From: Bacteroidetes bacterium GWF2_35_48
GTDB lineage: Bacteria > Bacteroidota > Bacteroidia > Bacteroidales > GWF2-35-48
DNA length: 64,000 nucleotides
Direction of reading: 5' to 3'
Assembly (NCBI GenBank): GCA_001769125.1
Contig: MEOG01000089.1
Coordinates: 1 to 64,000, forward strand
How positions within the stretch are numbered: the stretch's first letter is position 1; every line of letters begins with the position of its first letter. The notes beneath the pieces were generated by a model. It ran no database searches. It was not told the origin of the DNA and was given only the letters and a program-made list of their open reading frames with translations. Positions 52,924 through 62,282 of this stretch are shown here, piece by piece. The translations under genes were made by a program, and so were the position numbers.

Positions 52924-55182
52924 ATGAAAGCATTGTTACAAAATCGCTATCTTTATATATTTTGTTTATTTTTCTTCTTTACTCTGGCACAATTTGAAAT
53001 AACAGTATCTGCTTCTGAGCCACAACAAACGAGTACAGTAGTATCAGCAGATATTACAACCCAAACCGATTCCCACGAAAGTAAAAAAGAAGAAAGTCAT
53101 GGAGGCATGGAACCCTTATTCTTTATTGTGGTGGCTTTATTGTTAGGAGCTGCTGCAAAACATTTTTTAAAGAAAAGTCCGGTTCCCTACACGGTTTTAC
53201 TTTTGCTTATAGGGCTTGCGCTTGGTGCTACATCAAAGCTTAATTTATTTGCAGGGAATTTTCATACCATGGATGTTGCTCTAAATTGGGCAGGAAATTT
53301 TGATCCGCAACTTATACTCTTTGTTTTCTTGCCCACTCTTATTTTTGAAGCTGCTTTTGCGTTAGATGTACATGTATTTAAAAAATCGGTTGTTAATGCT
53401 ACAATTTTTGCGGTTCCCGGACTTTTGGTTTCAATGGTAATTACTGCTGCTTTTGCAATAGCCTGTGGCTATTTTAATATCGGACTGGAAGGATGGAGCT
53501 GGGCGTTTGCATTGATGTTCGGAGCGGTTGTCAGTGCGACAGACCCGGTTGCTGTTGTATCTTTACTTAAAGAATTAGGTGTAAGTAAAAAATTAGGAAC
53601 TCTTATAGATGGAGAATCTTTGCTGAATGACGGAACATCCATTGTTGTTTTTATGGTATTTTTCCTCGGTTTTACAGGAGCTGCCAGTGGGAACAATGCG
53701 ATTGTAGAATTTATCAGAGTGGCTATAGGAGGCGTGGCTGTTGGTGTTATCATCGGATGGATTGCCATAAAATGGCTGAAAAATGTATACAACAATGCAA
53801 TGGTTGAAATCAGTATAATTATTGCTGTGGCTTATCTTACGTTTTTTACTGCAGAACATTTTTTCCATGTATCGGGTGTAATGGCATTGGTTGCTTATGG
53901 CTTGTATATGGCCGGCTCTGGAAAAACGAAAATCAGCCCCGAGGTAACAGGCTTCCTTCATGAATTCTGGGAACTTGCAGCATTTATTGCCAATACATTA
54001 ATTTTTATCATTGTAGGTGTGGTTGTTGCGCATCAGGCGGTATTTACAGCGGGCGATTTTGTTACACTTATTATTATTTATATTGGAATTCATGTTGCCC
54101 GTGGGGTAATGATTCTTTTATTTTTTCCTGTTGTCAGAAAAATTGGTTACGGCTTGACAGGCAAACAGGCTGTTGTAGTATGGTTCGGAGGTCTGCGCGG
54201 TGCTATTGCCTTGGCTTTGGCTCTTGTTGTTATGGGTGTGGATGATAAATATATTCCTCTTGAAATCCGTAACCAATTTATGTTTTTAACGGCCGGTCTT
54301 GTTGTATTAACACTACTTATTAATGCTACTACCATAAAATTTGTAATTAAAAAATTAGGACTTTCTGATGTTGCTGCCGAAAAAATTCAATTGTTTCAAA
54401 ATGCACAAAAATATCTACAGGAAAATGCGTTGAGTCTTGTTGAACGACTGAAAAAAAACAAACACATTGCTCAGGCTGACTGGTCGCTTGTTAAAAAATA
54501 TATTCCTGCTGTAGCTGAAATAAAAAATGAGAGTATTCAATCCAACACTATAGCAGAAATCAGAAGACGACTTCTTGAAAAAGAAAAAAGCAGTTACTGG
54601 AGCCAGTTTAACGAAGGTATGCTTGGTGCTGTGGCAGTTAAAAATCTTACCGACTCAGTTAGTCAGAAATTAGATGAAGAAGGCAGGATATCTTTGTCTC
54701 TACGAAAAAATATGGAAGATATTTTACACATGCCCAAATACTTGCTCCGTTTAAATAACATCTCCTGGCTTGCTTGGTTTGCACAAAAAGCTTTCAATAA
54801 TCGTTTAATGCTGGGGTTTGACTGCGCCCGGGGTTTCATTGAAGCTCAAGAAGAAGTAACAGTACTCTTCGAAGAAATAAAAAAAACGATGACAGGAGAA
54901 GAAAACGAAAAAATCATTGAAATTCTCGATAGTGAAATTAATGAAAACAAAATTTTGCGCGGTACATTTATGCGTAACCTTAAAAAAATATTCCCTGACA
55001 TCTACAAGGCATTATCTACCCAACATGCTATACGAAGCCTTTTAAATCATGAGAAAAAAATGATAGAAAAACTGCTGCATGATGGACGTATTGAAACGGA
55101 TGAAGCAGAAGAAATGATTACGAAGGTGGACGAAAAAATTAAAAAGATAATGGCCATGCCACTTGGAAAGGTTGTGGGATAG
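52924..55182 (+). CDS. CPA1-family Na+/H+ antiporter with long C-terminal domain
   Basis: A 752-residue membrane antiporter. A signal-like N-terminal helix and polar stretch are followed by about 12 helices (65-480). The ion-binding motifs FGAVVSATDPVAVVSLLKELG and LIDGESLLNDGTSIVVF are typical of NhaP/SOS1-like exchangers, and VWFGGLRGAIALALALVV carries the conserved arginine. The cytoplasmic C-terminal ~270 residues are helical and charged, as in plant SOS1 and long bacterial NhaP. It is divergent from the K+ channel operon, sharing a 217-base upstream region. Confidence 0.92.
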   Translation: MKALLQNRYLYIFCLFFFFTLAQFEITVSASEPQQTSTVVSADITTQTDSHESKKEESHGGMEPLFFIVVALLLGAAAKHFLKKSPVPYTVLLLLIGLALGATSKLNLFAGNFHTMDVALNWAGNFDPQLILFVFLPTLIFEAAFALDVHVFKKSVVNATIFAVPGLLVSMVITAAFAIACGYFNIGLEGWSWAFALMFGAVVSATDPVAVVSLLKELGVSKKLGTLIDGESLLNDGTSIVVFMVFFLGFTGAASGNNAIVEFIRVAIGGVAVGVIIGWIAIKWLKNVYNNAMVEISIIIAVAYLTFFTAEHFFHVSGVMALVAYGLYMAGSGKTKISPEVTGFLHEFWELAAFIANTLIFIIVGVVVAHQAVFTAGDFVTLIIIYIGIHVARGVMILLFFPVVRKIGYGLTGKQAVVVWFGGLRGAIALALALVVMGVDDKYIPLEIRNQFMFLTAGLVVLTLLINATTIKFVIKKLGLSDVAAEKIQLFQNAQKYLQENALSLVERLKKNKHIAQADWSLVKKYIPAVAEIKNESIQSNTIAEIRRRLLEKEKSSYWSQFNEGMLGAVAVKNLTDSVSQKLDEEGRISLSLRKNMEDILHMPKYLLRLNNISWLAWFAQKAFNNRLMLGFDCARGFIEAQEEVTVLFEEIKKTMTGEENEKIIEILDSEINENKILRGTFMRNLKKIFPDIYKALSTQHAIRSLLNHEKKMIEKLLHDGRIETDEAEEMITKVDEKIKKIMAMPLGKVVG

Positions 55183-55743
55183 CGAAGGTTAGGAAAATAA
55201 ATAAACACACTCGTCCCCATGCGCAAAAGGCTATGCCAAAAGACGAGTGCGAACGGGGGAGGGTTTGATATTTTTAAAATATTATGCCTACTCTGAAAAT
55301 TAATTAAACCTAATAATGACACGAATCTGCCTTGTCTGGCAGACAGGTTTTACAAATTTATTATGCTGATGATTAGTTGTTTTTTAATAATTCGAGTAAT
55401 AATTCACAAATTAATTGTTTTCTAAGGTGTTCATGAGGGCTAAAGCCATTCGTGTCAAAAATACTTTTCGTAGTTGACCTAATAAAAAGATGTGTCCACA
55501 CGGTAGCTTGTCAGCAGATTTACCTGATGTAAACAGGCAGGTTCGTGAAACCAGCCTGCGTCTGGCAGGTCGGTGGCAATTCAATAATATGATACTTTTC
55601 GGAGTGGACTTAGGTGTTTAAATTGTATTTTTTGAAGAAATCAGCGTATCTACATTAAATTTTCATAAAACTGCTTTTTACCATATAGATATTTCATTCA
55701 TAATTTTATATTTGCCGTTTTATAAGAATTAAAATTTAAAATT
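55183..55743. other. Intergenic region with several short inverted repeats
   Basis: Contains TGACACGAAT (55317-55326) and its inverse ATTCGTGTCA (55448-55457). A CTGCC...GGCAGACAGG palindrome lies at 55327-55347, and AGGCAGG/CCTGC sequences near 55535-55570. ATACTTTTCGkAGTkGACy occurs twice in direct orientation (55461 and 55592). TATATTTG (55707-55714) may be the -7 element of the nhaD gene that follows. No gene is supported. Confidence 0.65.
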
Positions 55744-57069
55744 ATGTTAATTTTTCTAACCCTTATTTTTATTTTTGGTTATATTGCTATAGCCACAGAG
55801 CATACGATTAAAGTAAATAAAGCAGCCAGTGCGCTTTTTATTGGAGTAGCTACATGGGCTGTGTATATTCTGATGTTTCCGGGCTACATAGCATCGCAAC
55901 CCGATTTGAGCCACATGGCAGGTGAAGCTTCTCATTATGTGACGGAACAACTGGCGCACCACTTGTCTGAAATTGCCCAGATACTCTTCTTCCTGATGGG
56001 CGCAATGACCATTGTAGAGCTTGTTGATGCGCATGACGGATTTGATGTTATAACAAGCAAAATCCGCACAAAAAATAAAAGAACTTTGCTTTGGATTATT
56101 TCTATAGTTACTTTCTTTCTATCTGCAGTTTTAGATAACCTTACCACAACGATAGTAATGATTTCTCTTGCCAGAAAATTAATTAAAGATCACGATGAAC
56201 GTCTTTTTGTTGTGGGTATGATTGTTATTGCAGCAAATGCTGGCGGCGCATGGTCTCCTATCGGCGATGTTACTACAACCATGTTGTGGATTGGAGGACA
56301 GATTACAACCGTAAATATTATTTTAAAACTCATTATCCCTAGCATCGTCTGTCTTGTAATTCCTTTAATTGTTATCGGATTCAGATTTAAAGGTAATTTA
56401 ACTGAGGTAGCAAGTGAAGAAGAGGTAAATACTAAAAACACAAGCTCCTTTGAAAAAAATCTGGTATTTATACTTGGAATAAGTGGTTTGGTTTTTGTCC
56501 CGATTTTTAAAACAATCACACATCTGCCTCCATATATGGGCATGCTGATTAGTTTAAGTATATTATGGATTGTTACCGAAATTATGCATAAAACGAAAAA
56601 CGAAGAGGATAAAACATCTTTATCTGTGATTCATGCACTCAGAAAAATAGACATGTCGAGCATTTTATTCTTCCTTGGTATTCTTCTTTGTGTTGCATCT
56701 CTTGCTTCTGTAGGCATTCTTGATATGACTGCTCAATGGCTGAATGATGTGATCGGAAACCAAAGCGCCATTGTTATGTCAATAGGAGTTCTTTCTTCCA
56801 TTGTAGACAATGTTCCTCTTGTTGCAGGCGCCATAGGAATGTATCCGTTGAGTGTTTTCCCTACAGACCATTTTTTCTGGGAATTTTTAGCTTATGCTGC
56901 GGGTACCGGTGGAAGTATTCTCATTATAGGTTCTGCTGCCGGCGTTGCTGCTATGGGTATGGAAAAAATAAATTTCTTCTGGTATATCAAAAAAATATCC
57001 CCTTTTGCTTTAATCGGATATTTTGCCGGATCATTTGCTTATATTTTATTAGAAATGTTTTTGCATTAA
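55744..57069 (+). CDS. nhaD: NhaD-type Na+/H+ antiporter, copy 1
   Basis: A 441-residue membrane antiporter of the NhaD/IT superfamily that exports Na+ in exchange for H+. Conserved stretches include FFLMGAMTIVELVDAHDGF, FFLSAVLDNLTTTIVM, GGAWSPIGDVTTTMLW, SSIVDNVPLVAGAIGMY and GTGGSILIIGSAAGVAAMG. About a dozen helices are expected. Copy 2 at 58895 differs at only about two dozen residues. A terminator follows, so this copy is a single transcription unit. Confidence 0.95.
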   Translation: MLIFLTLIFIFGYIAIATEHTIKVNKAASALFIGVATWAVYILMFPGYIASQPDLSHMAGEASHYVTEQLAHHLSEIAQILFFLMGAMTIVELVDAHDGFDVITSKIRTKNKRTLLWIISIVTFFLSAVLDNLTTTIVMISLARKLIKDHDERLFVVGMIVIAANAGGAWSPIGDVTTTMLWIGGQITTVNIILKLIIPSIVCLVIPLIVIGFRFKGNLTEVASEEEVNTKNTSSFEKNLVFILGISGLVFVPIFKTITHLPPYMGMLISLSILWIVTEIMHKTKNEEDKTSLSVIHALRKIDMSSILFFLGILLCVASLASVGILDMTAQWLNDVIGNQSAIVMSIGVLSSIVDNVPLVAGAIGMYPLSVFPTDHFFWEFLAYAAGTGGSILIIGSAAGVAAMGMEKINFFWYIKKISPFALIGYFAGSFAYILLEMFLH

Positions 57070-57091
57070 AAAATGCCTTTGTAAAATTTTC

Positions 57092-57124
57092 AAAAGGCGT
57101 AGTTTTTCAGACTACGCCTTTTTT
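57092..57124 (+). terminator. Rho-independent terminator after nhaD copy 1
   Basis: GGCGTAGT (57096-57103) and ACTACGCC (57111-57118) form an 8-bp stem flanked by AAAA and TTTTTT. Confidence 0.9.
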
Positions 57125-57290
57125 CGTAATAACACAATTTTCAATATTTCATTAATTTCAGAACAACTGACTTCATAATATTTTTTCTCCATTATTTCAG
57201 CATTTTAATTTTTAAGGTAAGGATTATAATATGATACTATATTTGAAAAGTATCACTATATATTTTTTACCATCAATGTATTTATCTAAA

Positions 57291-57532
57291 TAGGGTCTGC
57301 TGAAAATCACAAAACGTATTTGATATTAAATGATTAGAATATGTTATTCTTATAACAAGTGCAAGATAAAATCAATGATTCATTAAAAATCCTTGCACCT
57401 TCTTTTTATATTTTTGTTTTGTTAGTCTGTCGCATACCATCTTCTTTGTTGCCTGCGACTCGAAGTATTATTATACATCTTCGTCTTGTCGCCTCGAATC
57501 TGGCATACGACAGACTTTTTCAGCAGACCCTA
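57291..57532. mobile_element. Short TIR element with TAGGGTCTGCTGAAAA ends
   Basis: 242 bases bounded by TAGGGTCTGCTGAAAA and its inverse (57291-57306 and 57516-57532). Inside, AGTCTGTCGCATACCA and TGGCATACGACAGACT form a second, nearly perfect inverted repeat around a CTTCG-rich loop. It has no transposase, so it would depend on a related element elsewhere. It resembles miniature inverted-repeat elements; the family is not assigned. Confidence 0.7.
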
Positions 57533-57602
57533 AATAACAAACAACTATGATTTTGCAAAAGATTGTTTTCCTGATACCACTATTTTAGTCTGTAAATTTA
57601 TA

Positions 57603-57694
57603 TTGGGCTAAAGCCCAAACTTATTGAATCTTGTTTTATCCCGACCTTAAGGTCGGGGTAAAGCACAATTAAGTAAACGAGGGACTTTAGTCCC
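57603..57694. repeat. Three perfect intergenic palindromes in a row
   Basis: TTGGGCTAAAGCCCAA (57603-57618), CCCGACCTTAAGGTCGGG (57640-57657) and GGGACTTTAGTCCC (57681-57694). A related palindrome (ACCCCGAGCT... inverted) occurs at 28011-28032. Confidence 0.85.
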
Positions 57695-57841
57695 ATTTAT
57701 TAAAAGTTTATGATTAGCAATTAAACAGGTTAGGTATCATTATAAAATCCATAGAGGTCAGTTGTTCTGAATTTATCCCACAACATTAAAAATACATTAA
57801 AATATCTTTCTTTATTTCTTTCCTATATCTATATTTGCAAA

Positions 57842-58210
57842 ATGAAAATTTTGCAAAGAATAGTAATAATTTCTGGCTTAATTATAATATACTGCTCGTC
57901 AGTTTGTACTTTAAGCAATCATAAACCTTTACAGGGAATTATTCATTCTTCTATTTCCGATAAGAACCAATATTTTTTCGTAGCCTTCGATTTTCTTGAA
58001 AATGCGCTTCAATCGGAAGAAATAAATCTGATAATAAACCTGATTCCCGCACAAGTATTAAAAGATAAAACTCAAGAAATAACAAAGGCTTTTTTGTTCA
58101 AAGATGTTTTCCTTATCAACACGGAATCACGATATTTATCAATATCTAAATCGCTTTTTTACTCTTTAACTCATTACGATATTATTTTCCCCTTCCATTA
58201 TTTTTTATAA
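57842..58210 (+). CDS. Small exported or lipid-anchored protein, unknown
   Basis: A 122-residue protein. The N-terminal helix MKILQRIVIISGLIIIYCSS could be a signal or anchor, with cysteines near its end (YCSSVC). The remainder has no recognised domain. TATATTTG (57830-57837) lies 4 bases before the start codon, so if it is the -7 element the message would begin at or next to the ATG (leaderless). It lies between the two nhaD copies. Confidence 0.45.
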   Translation: MKILQRIVIISGLIIIYCSSVCTLSNHKPLQGIIHSSISDKNQYFFVAFDFLENALQSEEINLIINLIPAQVLKDKTQEITKAFLFKDVFLINTESRYLSISKSLFYSLTHYDIIFPFHYFL

Positions 58211-58319
58211 TCTTCTTTTATTGTTTTTCCCGGTCAAATAATCTAATCACATATTGAATTGACAAATTGTGATCGCAGATAAATAATTCTTTTTTTATTC
58301 AATTTAAAAATTTAAAATA

Positions 58320-58838
58320 ATGGATACTTTTTCAATAAGTACTATCATATTGATAGTGGTAATAACTATATTAATATTTGTCTGGCAATGGTTTTCTAAA
58401 AGAGAGAAAAAAAACAAAAACTATAACAATATTAATAGCATAGCAAAATTACATAATTGTAAAATTTCAGCGTATGATTTTACAAATAATATCATTATTG
58501 GAACCGATGAGGATTCCCGCTTTTTATTTTTTTTCAACAAAAATGACAAAACTTCTTTAGCCCTTCAAATAACTGAAATAGAAAGATGCAAAATAAATCT
58601 GATCAGGCATGGGATTGGTTCCGGAAATAATATACAAAGCGTAATTGACCTGATTGAGTTAGTTCTGACACATAAGGATAGTAAGAAATCTGATATTATT
58701 ATAGAGTGTTATAATTCTAAAAGAGATTTTTATTATCCGGAAAAAGATCTCACGCTGCTGGAAAAGTGGGAAACCTTTATCAAAAGTAGTATTAAAAAAA
58801 ATAATTCGGAAAATGCCCCGGAAAAAAAAATCATTTAA
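58320..58838 (+). CDS. Single-helix membrane-anchored protein, unknown
   Basis: A 172-residue protein with one N-terminal helix (STIILIVVITILIFVWQWF, about 6-24). A cytoplasmic alpha/beta domain follows (KISAYDFTNNIIIGTDEDSRFLFFF ... LTLLEKWETFIKSSIKK). I do not recognise the family; the tail is strongly charged. It precedes nhaD copy 2 by 56 bases and could be co-transcribed with it. Confidence 0.6.
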   Translation: MDTFSISTIILIVVITILIFVWQWFSKREKKNKNYNNINSIAKLHNCKISAYDFTNNIIIGTDEDSRFLFFFNKNDKTSLALQITEIERCKINLIRHGIGSGNNIQSVIDLIELVLTHKDSKKSDIIIECYNSKRDFYYPEKDLTLLEKWETFIKSSIKKNNSENAPEKKII

Positions 58839-58894
58839 CTGTTAATTAATTTTTACTTGTTTATATTTATTATGTTTAATTAATACGAAGTGTT

Positions 58895-60220
58895 ATGTTA
58901 ATAATTATTACTCTTATTTTTATTTTAGGCTATATAGCCATTGCCACAGAGCATACAATTAAAGTAAACAAAGCTGCCAGTGCTATAATGATTGGCGTAT
59001 TATCGTGGACAGTATACATACTGATGTTTCCGGGCTATGTAGCATCTCAACCCGATTTGCTCCATTTTTCGGGAGAAGCAATGCATTATGTCAGCGAGCA
59101 ACTTGCTCATCATCTTTCTGAAATTGCCCAGATTCTCTTCTTCCTGATGGGTGCAATGACTATTGTTGAGCTTGTTGATGCCCACGATGGTTTTGATGTT
59201 ATCACCAGCAAAATCCGCACAAAAAACAAAAGAACTTTGCTATGGATAATTTCTATCGTAACTTTCTTTTTATCTGCAGTTTTAGATAACCTGACCACCA
59301 CAATTGTAATGATTTCTCTTGCGAGAAAATTAATTAAAGATCACGACGAACGTCTTTTTGTTGTGGGTATGATTGTTATTGCAGCTAATGCTGGCGGCGC
59401 ATGGTCTCCTATCGGCGATGTTACTACAACCATGCTTTGGATTGGCGGACAAATTACAACCGTAAACATTATTCTTAAACTTTTTATTCCAAGTGTTATT
59501 TGTCTTGTTATTCCTTTAATTGTAATCGGATTCCGATTTAAAGGTAATTTAACAGAGGTTGCAAGTGAAGAAGAGATAAATACTAAAAACACCCGTTCGT
59601 TTGAAAAAAATCTGGTATTTATACTTGGGATAGGAGGGTTGGTTTTTGTTCCGGTATTTAAAACAATTACACACCTGCCTCCATATATGGGCATGCTGAT
59701 AAGTTTAAGTATTTTATGGATTGTTACAGAAATTCTTCATAAAACGAAAAACGAAGAAGATAAAACATCTTTATCTGTGATTCATGCGCTCAGAAAAATT
59801 GACATGTCGAGCATTTTATTCTTCCTTGGAATTCTTCTTTGTGTTGCTTCTCTGGCTTCTGTAGGCATTCTTGATATGACTGCTACATGGCTGAATGAAG
59901 TGATTGGAAACCAAAGCGCCATTGTTATGTCAATCGGAGTTCTTTCTTCCATTGTAGACAATGTTCCTCTTGTCGCAGGTGCCATAGGAATGTATCCGTT
60001 AAGCGTTTTCCCTACAGACCATTTTTTCTGGGAATTCTTAGCGTATGCAGCCGGCACAGGTGGAAGTATTCTTATTATTGGCTCTGCTGCCGGTGTTGCT
60101 GCTATGGGTATGGAAAAAATAAATTTCTTCTGGTATATCAAAAAAATATCGCCTTTTGCTTTAATAGGATATTTTGCCGGATCATTTGCTTATATTTTAT
60201 TAGAAATGTTTCTGCATTAA
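58895..60220 (+). CDS. nhaD: NhaD-type Na+/H+ antiporter, copy 2
   Basis: A 441-residue paralogue of the protein at 55744-57069, identical in length and about 94-95% identical by eye. Roughly 14 of the ~24 changes fall in the first 70 residues, and the last ~110 residues are identical. All NhaD motifs (SAVLDNLTTTIVM, GAWSPIGDVTTTM, SIVDNVPLVAG) are intact, so both copies should be active. The duplicated segment is the gene alone; the flanks differ. Confidence 0.95.
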   Translation: MLIIITLIFILGYIAIATEHTIKVNKAASAIMIGVLSWTVYILMFPGYVASQPDLLHFSGEAMHYVSEQLAHHLSEIAQILFFLMGAMTIVELVDAHDGFDVITSKIRTKNKRTLLWIISIVTFFLSAVLDNLTTTIVMISLARKLIKDHDERLFVVGMIVIAANAGGAWSPIGDVTTTMLWIGGQITTVNIILKLFIPSVICLVIPLIVIGFRFKGNLTEVASEEEINTKNTRSFEKNLVFILGIGGLVFVPVFKTITHLPPYMGMLISLSILWIVTEILHKTKNEEDKTSLSVIHALRKIDMSSILFFLGILLCVASLASVGILDMTATWLNEVIGNQSAIVMSIGVLSSIVDNVPLVAGAIGMYPLSVFPTDHFFWEFLAYAAGTGGSILIIGSAAGVAAMGMEKINFFWYIKKISPFALIGYFAGSFAYILLEMFLH

Positions 60221-60628
60221 AAGCTTTATGAATTTAAAAATAAAAGCAGAGTCCTGTAAGTGTACAGAATTTAAATATTCAATACGTCATGCGATGAATC
60301 CCAATGGGGAACGAAAGTGCGATGACAATGTAAAAAGGGATTCAACCATAGTTGCAGAACCGTCTGTTCATCATTAATATTAAGGATTATTCGCTGAGAG
60401 ACTTTCCAAAATAATAACATTGAAAATTATATTTTGGTTCAGCATCAGATAGTGTACATATTAAAGAGGTTGTCCGTTATTTTTTGGACAACCTCTTTTG
60501 TTTTGTTGGGAATATTTACACAACGACTATATGAATTTCCTATATTTCGACCACAGCAAAAGCAAAGTGGGATGGTAAACAGGTATACACAATAACCGGA
60601 AATTCATTTTTCAGCATAGACAAACACA
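60221..60628. other. Intergenic region after nhaD copy 2
   Basis: Holds a spaced inverted pair GAATCCC / GGGATTC (about 60295-60345) and a strong terminator at 60463-60503. The rest shows no gene. It separates convergent genes. Confidence 0.6.
60463..60503. terminator. Strong terminator between convergent genes
   Basis: AAAGAGGTTGTCC (60463-60475) and GGACAACCTCTTT (60486-60498) form a perfect 13-bp stem followed by a T-rich stretch. It may serve both directions. Confidence 0.85.
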
Positions 60629-62188
60629 CTAAATAAATCCCTGATGTTCTTTTCTAAGCAAATCCCAAATAGCTTTTACAGGGTTGAATGTTATAATAGG
60701 AACTTCAACAAAAATAGTATTCCAATCAGACATAGCACCGTTCCACAAGCCTGGTAATTCCATGGCTTTTAAATCTTTTCCGTCTTTAGATTTAATAGAA
60801 ATAAAGCCCGTCTTTGGGTCAACAAATTTTTGCAGATTGAATTTTTTCCCTTTATAATTTTTCGTGGCGCAAACCAAATCAACAGGATTAAAATGTGTAG
60901 CTTTTTCCCAAAGTTCTTTTTGTTTTTTATTTTTTTGATCTATTTGTGAACTTTCAAGGATGTGTAAAGATGCTGTTCCATCTGCATTTTCAACCCAAAA
61001 AGGACCACCGCCCGGTTCGCCTTCATTGGCAACCATACCACAAACACGGATGGGTCGGTTAAGTTTTTCCCTGACAAATTCAATTTTATCGGCTTTGCTT
61101 TTCTTTTCAAAATTATCCGGAAGAGCAACAAATAAACCATCTTTAATAAAATCTATCATTTCTAAAAGCATCTCATTTTCCAGCTTTGGTGTTGCATCTA
61201 AATATCCAAGGTAAGAGAAAATTTTATTTTGATAATAAAACAAAAGACCTGCAAGCGCTTTTTTATAAATGTTGGTCTGCTCTCTTAACCTGTCGGGTAC
61301 AACATTATCAATATTTTTTATAAAGATTGCATCTGCTTCCAGGTCGTTCAGATTTTCGATGAGGGCACCATGACCTGCCGGTCTGAAAAGAAGCGAACCA
61401 TCTGCATTTCGGAATGGTTTATCCTGTAAATCTACAGCAATTGTGTCTGTTGATGATTTTTGTTCGGAAAAAGAAAGTTCAAAATGGGAGTCGTATTCAC
61501 TTTCGTAAAATTTCTTTTCTTTCAGGCAGATTTCTTTAAAGTTTTTTTTATGTTCTGTTGATACCGTAAAATGAATATGTACGGTTTTGTCTTTTAATTT
61601 GCAGGTTTGCGCACCCTCGACCATGTGTTCTCCAATCGGGCGACGACTAAAACCATCGTATTTATGAAACTTTATTAGTCCTTTAGGCAGGTTGGCGTAA
61701 TTAAGTCCTTCAGGGAAAAGTAGGAATTCAATAATTTTCTGGTATTCCTGTCTTTCAAGTATTTTTTCAATATCTTCTCCTTTTTCAAGGAACAAAGCTT
61801 TCAGGTCGTTGTAAAAAGCAAAAGTAGAGATGTTTTCGAAGAAATTAAACATGGAGAAAAAACTGCGATCCGTAATAAAATCAGCATATTCTGTTCCTGT
61901 TCCGTGATAGATTTCAAGGAAATTAAAAAGTGCTTTAAACATGCGGGTAGCAGCTCCTGATGCAGGAACAAATTTTATAATTTTATTTTCAGGCAGTGCG
62001 TTTTCGTATACATTTATAAATTCCTTTAAAGTATTTTCATTTAATTTAAGAATTCCATCGCCTGCAGATGCGGGTTTTACAATATTAAGAAAAGGAAAAC
62101 CTTTTTTAAATTTTTCAATCTGGCTTTCTACGTCAGATACTGCAATACCTCTTTCTTTTATCTGACTTAAATCTTCTTTTGAAAACAT
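60629..62188 (-). CDS. DUF4301 family protein
   Basis: A 519-residue cytoplasmic protein of the DUF4301 family, found mainly in Bacteroidota. Typical stretches are FVPASGAATRMFKALF (residues about 73-88), PKGLIKFHKYDGFSRRPIGEHMVEGA, FRPAGHGALIENLNDLEADAIFIKNIDNV, VCGMVANEGEPGGGPFWV and LPGLWNGAMSDWNTIFVEVP. The pattern of a phosphate-binding-like loop (PASGAATRM) and the D-NVVPDR region recalls nucleotide-sugar transferase folds, but the activity is unknown. It lies next to a SerA-like gene, as is common in this phylum. Confidence 0.88.
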   Translation of the reverse strand: MFSKEDLSQIKERGIAVSDVESQIEKFKKGFPFLNIVKPASAGDGILKLNENTLKEFINVYENALPENKIIKFVPASGAATRMFKALFNFLEIYHGTGTEYADFITDRSFFSMFNFFENISTFAFYNDLKALFLEKGEDIEKILERQEYQKIIEFLLFPEGLNYANLPKGLIKFHKYDGFSRRPIGEHMVEGAQTCKLKDKTVHIHFTVSTEHKKNFKEICLKEKKFYESEYDSHFELSFSEQKSSTDTIAVDLQDKPFRNADGSLLFRPAGHGALIENLNDLEADAIFIKNIDNVVPDRLREQTNIYKKALAGLLFYYQNKIFSYLGYLDATPKLENEMLLEMIDFIKDGLFVALPDNFEKKSKADKIEFVREKLNRPIRVCGMVANEGEPGGGPFWVENADGTASLHILESSQIDQKNKKQKELWEKATHFNPVDLVCATKNYKGKKFNLQKFVDPKTGFISIKSKDGKDLKAMELPGLWNGAMSDWNTIFVEVPIITFNPVKAIWDLLRKEHQGFI

Positions 62189-62282
62189 AATAAGTACAAT
62201 TTAGTTTTTACTATTAGGGATAGCAAAATTATAAAATATTCATGAAACACAACAAGAAGTTATAAACCGATAAATTAACTGA

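Larger units (their letters stand above)
57155..57775. repeat. Long inverted-repeat unit between the two nhaD copies, with nested elements
   Basis: AATTTCAGAACAACTGAC (57155-57172) matches the inverse of GTCAGTTGTTCTGAATTT (57758-57775) at 17 of 18 bases. The enclosed DNA holds a second TIR element (57291-57532) and three perfect palindromes (57603-57694), and no convincing gene. It fills most of the ~770-base non-coding stretch. Confidence 0.65.

Noticed and set aside
57359-57550. Open frame of 63 codons
   Set aside because: It lies inside the inverted-repeat element and its terminal repeat, with no sign of coding.
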